The position numbers and the translations under genes were made by a program. The notes under the pieces were generated by a model. The model saw only the letters and a program-made list of their open reading frames with translations, was not told where the DNA came from and did no database searches. From Angomonas deanei (lineage: Eukaryota; Euglenozoa; Kinetoplastea; Trypanosomatida; Trypanosomatidae), in the NCBI GenBank assembly GCA_903995115.1, contig LR877145.1, positions 124,001 through 188,000 of the forward strand: 64,000 bases of DNA, read 5' to 3'. This document shows positions 26,924 through 36,700 of the stretch, piece after piece; positions within the stretch are counted from its first letter, which is position 1, and the number at the start of each line of letters is the position of its first letter.

Positions 26924-28453
26924 TTACAACAGCTGAACGAACACGGGGTACTGATCCGACAGGGAGCACGACACGCTTTCATGCGAAACGGGCTCTTCCG
27001 CCTCTCCGTCATTCGTCCCTTTGACGTTGTTCGACGCCTGCCACCGTGCTTCATTTTCCCCTAGTTCCACCTGCACAAATGGTTTTGGCACCACCGTCCG
27101 ACACCGCTTGTTGTACCGCAGGAGAAAGGGAGAATACTGATTCGAGTGTGTTCGTGAACTCTTAAAGTTGTTCCTAAAGTAGCACCGCTGGAAGCGGCCA
27201 GCCACCTGCGGTACAGCAAGGTCGCGGTTGTACTGGTTCGAGAGATCCGCCAGGTGATCGTATATCCACTTTTCACTTCGCTCCAAGCTGGTGGCAGCGT
27301 TTCCACCGGCAGGGGCTTCAGGCGACAATATGGTTGCTTCCTCCTTTGTATCTACCCAAACACCCTCCGCCGTGCGTGTCGCGGAGAGGGGCAGCGGTGT
27401 GCCAACAGAGTTGACATCTTTGGTATCCGCTAAAGTGACAGTCTCCTTCTGCTCTCCATTACCACTCTTGCCGTTCTTCCGATGTTTTTTCAAACCCGGA
27501 GACGGCACAAAGTAGTAATAGTTGGTCAACTTGTCAAAGGCGTGTCGTCGAAAGGTGTTGATGGTTCTTTCGTGCTGTGGGGGACTTCCGCAGAGCTTAA
27601 AGGCATCCTCGTATCCCTCCAACCCGTCGTTCCTCGGCAGTAAAAAGTTGCCAAGAATCACATCAGCTCGCGTGACACGGGATAGGTAATCCAACGCGAC
27701 AGAGCGGTGAGGGTCCATCATTCCTTTCACGGTGGTGTTGGCCTTATTCGTATCGCCAGTGGACAAGGAGAATGGGCTGCCTTGCTGGCTGACCTCCACC
27801 GAGGAGAGCAGCTGGCCGCCTTTCCCTAAACTCTTCCCCCTATAGGACAGATCCACATTCGAGAGAATGCACCGAATGGGTTCGCCCTGTCCCTCGCTGG
27901 CGGACAGCTCCACCGTCACGCCAGTGTCGTGTGGGAGAAGGCGCGCCTTCCAGACGGAGTCTTGCCGCAAAAAGGTGTGACAGTACCCACACTTGCCGTT
28001 CTTTGCGGACCCGATCAGAATGTAGTTGGGTAGTTCCTCTTCCTCCTCCACTTTGGGTGATTCCTCTGTTTGCGATTCGTCTTTCCCGGCGGTCACTTTT
28101 GCAACTGCATTTCCCTTATAGCGACGAACCATGTCTATCTCGTGGACGGTCAACGTAGGGTGCGGTTTCGGCGGCATGTCAAGAAATGCAGACGCGAGCT
28201 CCTCGGAGGAGTCCTGCACCGCCACCACATCTGTCCCACATAGGCGTATCGTCTGTACAATGCTGCCGAGTCGCTCCTCGAATGAGAGACGGCGTCTGCA
28301 CCGATGGTGCGAGTGACAGGACGCATCTAGCGACCAGGACAGCAGGGATAGTGGGGGCCCACGCGAACTAGCGAATCGAAACGCACAAAGAGCGCTGTTA
28401 AAGTGCGCGCCGCGAGCACCATACGCCATCAGACGACTGGGTCTTTTCATCAT
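26924..28453 (-). CDS. EEP-fold (endonuclease/exonuclease/phosphatase) protein, probably inactive
   Basis: The fold can be traced through its motif positions: LLSWSLDAS (first strand, usually SxN), DVVAVQDSSEE (usually LQE), VILGNFLLPRND (usually GDFN or GDTNL) and SLSDQYPVF at the C-terminus (usually SDHYPV). The spacing after the third motif (EDAFKLCG) is like TDP2 and related phosphodiesterases. At these positions the metal-binding Asn and Glu, the Asp/Asn pair and the catalytic His are all changed, so it is most likely a pseudoenzyme. The N-terminus (MMKRPSRLMAYGARGAHFNS) is basic and could target mitochondria. A Lys/Glu-rich insert sits near residues 125-145. ATG codons at 28453 and 28450 are adjacent; either may be used. 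Confidence 0.82.
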   Translation of the reverse strand: MMKRPSRLMAYGARGAHFNSALCAFRFASSRGPPLSLLSWSLDASCHSHHRCRRRLSFEERLGSIVQTIRLCGTDVVAVQDSSEELASAFLDMPPKPHPTLTVHEIDMVRRYKGNAVAKVTAGKDESQTEESPKVEEEEELPNYILIGSAKNGKCGYCHTFLRQDSVWKARLLPHDTGVTVELSASEGQGEPIRCILSNVDLSYRGKSLGKGGQLLSSVEVSQQGSPFSLSTGDTNKANTTVKGMMDPHRSVALDYLSRVTRADVILGNFLLPRNDGLEGYEDAFKLCGSPPQHERTINTFRRHAFDKLTNYYYFVPSPGLKKHRKNGKSGNGEQKETVTLADTKDVNSVGTPLPLSATRTAEGVWVDTKEEATILSPEAPAGGNAATSLERSEKWIYDHLADLSNQYNRDLAVPQVAGRFQRCYFRNNFKSSRTHSNQYSPFLLRYNKRCRTVVPKPFVQVELGENEARWQASNNVKGTNDGEAEEPVSHESVSCSLSDQYPVFVQLL

Positions 28454-28632
28454 TTTTCAAGTGCTAGTGTACGCGAAAGGAGAGAAGAAGAAACGGTTCT
28501 GGTGAGTGAAGAAATACATTCATCCTCACGATACCCAGAAATAAGGAATCAGAATTCTTTCCAAAATTTTAAGAAAAATAAGTAACAGAGTCCACAGGAA
28601 AGCACGAAAGAAAAAAAAAAAAAACGTTTTGC

Positions 28633-29980
28633 TTATTCAATGTGACGAATGCACTGCTCCACGTGCTCGGGAGTAAACCAATTGGTAAAAGACCCTTCCG
28701 CGCCCTTTGACTCGCAGGAACGCAGAAATGCATCTAGAAATAACGCGGTTCCCTCCTCCTCCCCACCCACGTGCACCACATTACCCCGTATCTCATCCGT
28801 AGCCGTCAGCCCGTCGTCCGCCTTGGGGGAAACCGAGACAAACTTCATTGGGGGAAACATGGCTAAATGACGATCCACGGTGGCGGGCACGTCACCAAAG
28901 GCGAGGGACTTTTCAAGACTAAAATGATCACACTCCTCCGCGTTCCTCAGCATCCACGATACACAGTTGCTCTTGTCGACCGCCTCTCTATGAATACAAA
29001 CACTGTTCGGCTGCGATTTCACCACCAGGCCAGCGTTCGTGATATTTCTATACGCCAAACGTCGGCGGTCCTCACACTTTGGGCAGCACTTGAGGGTCGG
29101 CGTACCGGCAGGCACCGTCCGCGGGAACACTTCATCAAAGAGTGCAAAAGGAATGCCCAGTACCGTTATCTGCGAGACGGGATTGCTGGGGGAGGCAAAG
29201 TGGGGCGATAACAAGTCCGGCACACGTTGTAGATCCAACACCGCGTCATTGGACTGGCTGAAATAACGACCATACTCCATGAGATGGTCTTTGGTGAGGG
29301 ATGTCTTCAATTCACAGAAACATGGGATGGAGGGGGAGCTGGCCTTCACTTCCGTGACGATTTCGGAGAAAATACTGGTGAAGGCGGGGGTGTACTTTTT
29401 GCTCAGAATTTTGCTGAACAGCTGCGTCGCCTCGTCCGTGTTCCCGTTTGTCGTGTGCCACACATGCTCAAAAAACCGACCAATGGCGAACATTCCCTCC
29501 CGCAGGCACACGTCCGCCTGCTCCTCGCTCATCACGGTGGAGGTGCCGCCGGGGGCACTGCTGTTCCGATACTCCATCCACTCCTCCAGCCCGGACTCAA
29601 TAGGGACCAAACCGGTCTTCTTATCGACGGTAACTGCCTCGCGCCTCTTGCTACGGAAGAGCACCGCACCCGTGTAGCCACACAGCAGGAGCCTTCCTGG
29701 GGCGGGTTCCGGAGGAGGAAAATAAGACGCGGGAAAGATCGTGGTATACCTGGTTGAAGACACGCTTGCCCGCTGTGGAGACGACGCAAAGGTTGCCTCC
29801 ATTCGCCACGTACTTTTGCACCGACGACAGACAGGAGAGGTAGGGTTGACCGGGATGGATGGCGGAGGTGGTCAGCTTTGTGCAGCTATCTGACAAACTG
29901 TAATACAGCCCACCCGCCTTGGACGGTGTTGGCGTCAACGTACCATCCATGTCCGATATAATCCAGTGTCCCTTAAACAT
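28633..29980 (-). CDS. HAD-superfamily phosphatase (frame break near 29719-29740)
   Basis: The N-terminus carries HAD motif I, WIISDMDGTLTPTP (residues 7-20), and motif II VVSTAGKRVF near residue 70. About 20 residues later the frame closes, while the family sequence resumes in a second frame with RLLLCGYTGAVLF and runs to 28633. There it carries a Lys motif (REAVDKSNCVSWML) and the acidic motif AFGDVPATVD. Removing one base in the run around 29719-29740 joins the halves into 448 residues. HAD phosphatases hydrolyse small phosphorylated metabolites; the layout is Cof/phosphomannomutase-like with a large cap, and the substrate is unknown. A CxxC pair (CCPKCEDRRR) lies in the cap. The start is the ATG at 29980. 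Confidence 0.85.
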
Positions 29981-30302
29981 CGTTTGGTTTTTTTGTAAAT
30001 ATAGGGTTTAATATTGTACTTTACTTGCAAGAATATTGCGCTAGAAAAGACGACCTTTTCGAGGGAAGGGGAGAAAAAGAAAAAAAATATGCTCCACAAA
30101 AATGACCCCCCAAAGGGGAGCACCATGTAACCTCAAGCCAACGTTACTATTGTATGACAACATTGATGCATACTGATCCACAACACGCATTACATTTGCA
30201 ACGTTTTAAATTCGCTTGTTTTGACGTTTAAAGAACAATCATAATAGTAAAAAGAAAGAAAGTAAAATAGAAAAAGCCCTCGGGTGCAAAGCCACCCACC
30301 CA
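29981..30302. other. Intergenic spacer
   Basis: AT-rich sequence without a recognisable gene. It contains T-rich tracts on the coding strand upstream of the HAD gene (about 30065-30090) and a presumptive 3' UTR for transaldolase. Confidence 0.6.
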
Positions 30303-31298
30303 TTATAGTCTCTTGCGGATGGCGTCCGCTAGCTTCAGGGTATCCTTGTTGAAGTTACGAATACCCTCGGCGAGTTTCTCCACCGCCATGGCGTCCTCGT
30401 TGTGCATAAAGAGAAAGTCCGGCTGGGACAGCTCGGGCAGCTTCTCGATCTTCTCGGTGCAGTTGTTGGCATCCAGTTTGCGGGTGATGCTGTCGGTACT
30501 CTTGCTGAGCTCCTCCAGAAGTTTGGGGGAGATGGTCAGCTTGTCGCAACCGGTCAGTTCGATAATCTCGCCAACGTTACGGAAGGAGGCACCCATGACG
30601 ATCGTGTTGTAGCCGTGCTGCTTGTAGTAGTTGTAAATCCTAGTGACGGAGATCACACCGGGGTCGGCGGCGCCAGTGAAGTTGTCCGCCTTCTCGGGCT
30701 CGCTCTTCTTGTACCAGTCGAGGATACGACCGACAAAGGGGGAGATGAGGGAGACGCCGGCCTGGGCGCACGCCACAGCCTGGGCGAAGGAGAAGAGAAG
30801 GGTAAGGTTGCAGTTGATGTTGTCCTTCTCCAGCTGGCGGGCGGCCTGGATACCCTCCCAGGTGGAGGCGAGCTTGACGTAGATGCGGTTGCGCTGGATG
30901 CCGGCCTCCTCGTAGAGCTGAATCAGCAGACGCGCCTTCGCCACCATCTTCTCCGTATCGAAAGAGAGCTTGGCATCCACCTCGGTGCTCACACGGCCGG
31001 GGATGACCTTCAGGATCTCAAGACCAAAGCTCACGGTCAGCTTGTCGATGGCGAGTTCCAAAATATTCTCCTTTTCGTCGGCGTGGGTGTAGAAGGCGGC
31101 GTAGTTGGACAGGTTCTTCTTGGCAAAGTCCACGGCCTCATCGACCAGGTGCTGGTACTGGGACAGCTGAGACCCAGCGAGCACGAGGGAGGGGTTGGTG
31201 GTCGCGTCCTCCGGCTTGAACTGCGCGAGAAGGCCAAAGTCGGCGGTATCGGCCACCACGATGGTGTGCTGCTTCAGTTGATCCAGTTGGGTGGTCAT
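30303..31298 (-). CDS. Transaldolase
   Basis: Transaldolase moves a dihydroxyacetone unit between sugar phosphates in the non-oxidative pentose phosphate pathway. The 331-residue protein is full length: ATTNPSLVL near residue 32, SFGLEILKVIPGRVSTEVD, the Schiff-base lysine in IYVKLASTWEGI near residue 140, CNLTLLFSFAQA, and SPFVGRILDW. It is closest to the bacterial TalB/yeast TAL1 type. Codon choice is strongly biased to C/G-ending codons, more than in its neighbours, as expected for an abundant enzyme; that bias also keeps an opposite-strand frame open. The C-terminus RKRL is not a good glycosomal PTS1. The ATG at 31298 directly follows a C/T tract and AAAG. Confidence 0.97.
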   Translation of the reverse strand: MTTQLDQLKQHTIVVADTADFGLLAQFKPEDATTNPSLVLAGSQLSQYQHLVDEAVDFAKKNLSNYAAFYTHADEKENILELAIDKLTVSFGLEILKVIPGRVSTEVDAKLSFDTEKMVAKARLLIQLYEEAGIQRNRIYVKLASTWEGIQAARQLEKDNINCNLTLLFSFAQAVACAQAGVSLISPFVGRILDWYKKSEPEKADNFTGAADPGVISVTRIYNYYKQHGYNTIVMGASFRNVGEIIELTGCDKLTISPKLLEELSKSTDSITRKLDANNCTEKIEKLPELSQPDFLFMHNEDAMAVEKLAEGIRNFNKDTLKLADAIRKRL

Positions 31299-31935
31299 CT
31301 TTAGAAGTAGTAGTAGTAAAACTGTGTGTTAATAGGGAACTACGACAGAAGGAAGAGAGGAAAAGGATTCATTGTTGAAAACACTACGAAAGATAGGCTT
31401 GAGTCTTCTCCAGCACCAATCAATCACACAAAGGACATACCGCCTTAGAACCACAAAGCCGTACACGCAATAAATAAGGAAATAAAGGGTTTTTTTTAAA
31501 AAAAAAGTCAGACATCCGCCACCAAAAACAATAACAACAAAAAAAATACAACATCAACACACACAGTCAGCGACAACCACAACTGATGTGCTCTGGTCTA
31601 CATGATGCAACATCCCACAGTACCGTGTTCACAATACAATAAATATCAACACTAATAATACATCTACAAATTACTTTCTGGCGGTACACATGCTTCGATC
31701 TAACGCTTTCTCTACGATTTTCGTAATTTTTCTTTGTCCGGCTTATTTTCATGGGGCACCGCGTCCTATTTTTTAGCATTTGCCGAAAACAATATAATAA
31801 AGCGTATAGAAATATTCAAGTACTTTACAAAAAAAAAAAAAAATTATACATACATCCAAATAAAGACAGTTTCAACGGTTAAAGATAGTCACGGAAGAAA
31901 AAAAAAAAAATGAACAATGAAAAGGCAGCCCAGTC
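31299..31935. other. Long AT-rich spacer (about 0.64 kb) without a recognisable gene
   Basis: The block at 31560-31780 is less A+T-rich than its flanks and holds a 70-codon minus-strand open frame (31567-31779) without recognisable similarity. I see no convincing tRNA or snRNA; short CTGA and TGATG motifs occur near 31580-31610 but without a clear box C/D layout. The rest is homopolymer-rich UTR-like sequence. Confidence 0.45.
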
Positions 31936-33553
31936 CTAATGGGCGAGCACCCCAGTGTTTTTTTGTGCTGGTTCCTTGGACAGTCGTCGCTGAGAAGGAA
32001 GTAGGGCGGCCGCTGCTTTCGCCGAATTGTCAGACTTGCTTGACAAGGGGGTTTGCATAGTGGGAGACACCGAATCCGCCCCTTTCGTCCCCTTCTTGGC
32101 GGCGTACCCTCCGTCCTGTGGGGCGGCAGGGGTCCGAATAATAGGATTCGAGTACGCTGAGGCGTCTATCTTGGACTTGGAGGGGGACGTCGGACTTCGC
32201 GTCGTGGCTGGGGGAAGGGTCGTGGCGTTCTTGGAGTGGGACAGGGTCGTGCCGTTGCTCCTACTGAGTTCCAGCAGCTCGCGGGTGCTAAGTTTGCCGA
32301 ACCCGGACCCCTCCTTCACAGAGGTGCTCTGAGACGGTTTGTACTCGGAGTAGGTCATGAGCGCCTGGCGCTTCTTCTTCATCGAGTTCGCCACCACCGA
32401 CGCGGCGGACGGGTAGTTACCGGCGATAGAGCTGCCCTCCTCTGTCGTGGACAGCACCGACACCACGCCTCGGTTCGCTGAAAAGTTGGGGAGCGGGGGG
32501 GCCCTCTCCTCTAAGACCGCGACCGGCTTCACCGTGGGCTGGGGCTTCTCCTCCACCTCTGCGTGCAGAGGCGGCAGCTCGCCATCCTTCTTCTCCTCTC
32601 CCTCCTCCAGCGGTGGGAGTCCTTGCAGCTGCCGGATGCGTCGCTCCATCTTCAGTTCCTCCTCTCTCTTCTTCGCCTCCTCCGCTAGTCTCTGCTCCTC
32701 CTCCTTTGCCTTTCGCTCCTCTTCCTCCTTTACCATGGCTGCCGTGGCGCGTCGCCTGATCTCATCCTTGGGGATATAGCCGGCCTTTTCCAGCTTGTCG
32801 TCTAGCTCGCCAAAGTCCTCCATGTCCTGCACCTCCTGGTAACCGCCAATGTACGTGTAATCGACACACAGCAGGGGCATGGTGGGCATCCTATGTTTCT
32901 TTGTGGTTTTCATATAGATTTCCTTTGCTTTTCGCTGGAGCGCCGCGTTGTCGGCGACGTCGACCAAATGATAGGGAATTTGCTTCAGAAACAGAAGGGT
33001 CTCCAGCTGTCTGCAATGATCCCTCACCTGCCTATCGCCCGTCATGGACGTTGTGAACAAGATGACCTGATCCCCTGATCCAATCACGTCACGGTCAAAG
33101 TTTTCCACCGTGTTTCCGTAAAAAGTAGTGCACCATTTTGACCATATCCTTTTCAGCCTCCGTGAGCGGTGTGTCCCCCAGCATTTCTATCGTCGGGTCC
33201 GGCATGCCAGTGGTCCCGTTCGCTGCCTTCATGGCCTCCCTCTGGGCCGCCTTCGCTTTTGCTGCCTCGGCCGCCTCCGCCTCTTTTCTAGCCTGCTCCT
33301 TCTTGCGTTCCTCTTCCTGTTTCTTTAGCTTCTCCTGTAGACGCGCCTTTTCCTTTTGCTTCTCCTCCTCTTCCTTTTTTAGCTGCTGTGCCTTTAGGTC
33401 CTTATCGTGCAAGAATTGCACTGCATCATCTATCGTGCGACGGCGGGCGGACACCAAATAAGCAAGTTCCTCTCTCAGCTCGGGGTCGGCGTCCGGGCAG
33501 GCCAAGGTAAGAAGACGTAAAGCCTTCTTCTCAGAAGGGTAATCTTCAGTCAT
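31936..33553 (-). CDS. Glutaredoxin-fold (SH3BGRL-like) protein with charged coils (frame break at 33120-33124)
   Basis: Two frames on the same strand form one gene. The first gives about 145 residues: an ordered N-terminus (MTEDYPSEKKALRLL), then a Lys/Glu/Ala-rich coiled coil. It runs out at 33095, exactly where the second frame takes up, with no spacer and no ATG. Removing one base from the AAAAA run at 33120-33124 joins them into 538 residues. The second part starts with a thioredoxin-like fold (QVILFTTSMTGDRQV, then RMPTMPLLCVDYTYIGGY with the cis-Pro) that lacks the CxxC of active glutaredoxins, as in SH3BGRL proteins. Another charged coil and a Ser/Thr/Pro-rich tail follow. Probably a binding module, not an oxidoreductase. 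The start is the ATG at 33553. Confidence 0.83.
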
Positions 33554-33758
33554 GATGTAAATGGATAAATATATATAATAAAATAATAATAAAAAATGTA
33601 ACAATAAAAAGAAATTACACTTTCACAAAGTAAAGGGAGAAAAGAGAGAGAGGGGGTATGCTTTTCCAACAACAAAAGAAAACCCAATCAGCTTACGTTG
33701 CCTTAAAGGCAAATATTAATAATATTAAACATTGCTTCATTATGGATTACTATCGAAA

Positions 33759-36700
33759 TTACTTTTTAATGAGTGTGCGTTTCCATTTTCTGCGACGAAT
33801 TCCCTTCTCCCCCTTTACCATTTCCCATCCGTCCGCGTCGCAGCCATCGACGGCTACAATACTCCAGTTGCCCATCCAGCGGTACCCTGAGGGAGGCTTG
33901 ATGGAGGTTCGGTTCTTGGCCCGTTTGCCACTCGTGAACTGGCACACCGCATAGTTGGACGGCAAGTGTCGTTTTTCCCATGAACCATTCTTATTCATCT
34001 TTTCGTGCTCGTAAATCTCCACAGATTGGTCAGATGGGGGAGCGACGAAAACCGGTGAGGGTCCGCTGGATTTACTGTCCTTCGTGTCCGCCCTAGGGGA
34101 ACGGGACCCTTTACTCTTACCTTTGCTCGACTCCTCCCGCGACAGGACGGGGCCACTTTCTTCATACGCCTTTAGTGGCGGAAAGAACTCTGGTTTGGGA
34201 CTGTTGGACCGACTGGGCGGTTTGGACTTAGACTTGCGTTTACTTTCGTTGGTGAACTCTGTGTCATACTCCTGTTGCTCAGCGGAAGTGCTCTGTGAGC
34301 GTCGGATGGCCTTTTCCTCCTTCTTGCGCGACCGCGACATCTGTTCCGCCGGTGCACACGGTTTTAAAAGAGGGACGCCTTTGGTTCCGTCACACTTTCC
34401 ATCGCCGTCTTCCAACTTCACGTCGGTTCGCGCCCACTCATGCTTGACGCCGATCCGTGCCCCTGGAGACCAACTGCTAGAGCGCTTGTGGTGATGGGTT
34501 GGTGCATCATCGTCGGTAAAGAACTGCGAACTTGTGCGGGAGTGGTTGCGTTTGCGCTTCTGGTTGTCCAGGTGCGTCTCGGTTGCCGTTAGAATCATCA
34601 CTTCTCCCGGTTTGGTAAAGTCCTGGAAGGAGGAGGAGGATGCCGTTCGACCAAACTGCAGTGAGGCGCTGCGGGAAATACGACCTTCGCCCTTGGACAT
34701 GCCGGGGCAGATCTTCAAGAAGGTCGCGATCGGGGAGTGTGGGAGAGGCTTCACCAGTGCGGCCCAACGCTTTCGTCGAACCCGGACACTGTCCGTGTAG
34801 ATTGGGCTGTAGCGGCCGTAGTACTTGTTACTAAAGGACCAACCGTCAAAATCGGTATCAAACCGGTTGACGACCCAATTCTCCTTGGGCACCTTCTTCT
34901 TTTCGTTCCCAAAGGTGACTTCATCCCGTGCGCTCGGGTACCACTGCGGGCCGTCGATGCCGGACATGAGATGCTCGCCATCCCACTGATCGTGCTGCTT
35001 GCCGGTGCCGCGTTCGTATTCATAGACACTGATGAGAGATTTCCATGGAGCCACGCCACCGTTGGCGTAAAAATTACGAATGCCTCTCAGCCGCCGTGTG
35101 TTTGGTACGTAGGTGTCGTTCACCATATTCGCCAGGGTGCCTGTCGCGTGTGAAATGTCATTCAGCGCCCCTGATATGGGGTTCGTCACGACACCGAGCA
35201 GCCCTTGCGAAATACCCTTCAAGAACCCGCTCGTCCCACTCTCTGCTGCCCCTTCCCTCGGCTTCTGTACAATTCCCTTGAACCCGCTGGCGATCGCCGT
35301 CAACGTGTTTTGGCTCTTCCGCTGCTTCTCTGATGTGCCAGTGCCCAAACTGAAAAAGCGCGCACCGGCGTCTGTAAGGTTCGAAAAGGCCCCCAGACTG
35401 CCGCTGGCAAATCCTTGTGCAAACTTGGAAGACCCCTTGGCGAGGCCTATCGCGAAGCCATTGTTCGTGGTGGTAAGGCCGTCCACTGGATCACGGAAGA
35501 GACGGACGGCGCCGCCGCTAATACCAGAGAAGAGTTTCACTGGCGCGCCAATCAGGGGTAGGGAAGAGGCGTACTGTAGTAGAATACCTTTTATTTGAGC
35601 AAACAAACCATCCATGTAGCTTCTGGCCAGCCACTCGGTGAAGATGCTCAGTCGGTTGCTGCGCTTCACGCAGGCGATACCGGGTGTCACCACCTTAATG
35701 TCATCGCACGAGCCGATGAGCATCGAGAACACGGCTGCCTCCTTGCTCTTGATCGATTCTCGAATGAAGTCGGCCCCACTGTCGTCGCGAAAGAACCACA
35801 GACGAAGTAGGATGGGGTTAATAATGAACCGCTCCACAATCAGTCGTGTGGTCATGAAGTCCATCGACTTTGGTGCTCGAAAGAATAGGGCTTCTTCCGT
35901 CGGGCAGGTGAACTTTGTGTGCGGCCGCTTCGCCGTCACGTCCTCTACCTCGGTATTCTCATCTTCCATCTTGTCATCCGAGAAGGCCCCAAAGAATCGG
36001 AACAGATCCACCAGCAGGGCATCCGAAACACGGACGGCCACCGGGCAAAAGTCCAGCCGAAGGTCTTGCACGTGCATCAGCGACTTCACTGGTGTGAGAT
36101 TCCACACCAACTTGCCCGCCACGGCGGCCGTCTCACTGGAGCGACGGAGTGCCAAAATACACGACTCATAGCGCGGGGAGATTTCCGTTTGATTGTCTAC
36201 TTGGTAGTTTTGCACACTGAACATGAAGGTCTCCACCTCCTGATCACGGTCCCAGCTAAACCGGACGTCGGTAATGGCGCCGAATATAATGTCCCGGTTG
36301 GGCAGCACAAGCGATACCGTCATGACGGACAGGTTGGCCAAAAGGTTGATTGGGGGTGGCTTGTTCGCCAGCCAGCGGGACTGGTACGGGATAGGGGACT
36401 CCACCTGAGTCAGCTGCACCACCACCTGCCCAAAAGAGGCGTACGAGAGCTCGTACTGCAACCCCAAGGGAGCAGCCGCCCTCTCACTCTTCGTCATGGG
36501 GCGCGACACATCAAAGTAGGTGACGTCGGTGGTGTTGTACTCTTCATCCAGCAGCGCGATGCCCACGAGGGACGTGGTCTTGGTGTCCACCATCAAGGGA
36601 CACTGACACCCCGGTGCGGCGAGGCCGATCGGTCGTCCCTTGTACTTGCCATCAAAGGCACCGATGATGTGGGACGTGCGGTTTAACAGTAGAAACGCTG

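Noticed and set aside
29703-29756. Cis-intron in the HAD gene
   Set aside because: Intron-like ends, but its length does not restore the frame.
30402-31304. Plus-strand open frame of 300 codons opposite transaldolase
   Set aside because: It is a shadow created by the strong C/G-ending codon bias of transaldolase on the other strand; no family resemblance and no plus-strand splice tract.
31567-31779. 70-codon minus-strand frame
   Set aside because: No recognisable domain and no clear splice tract close to its ATG; kept only as part of a spacer note.
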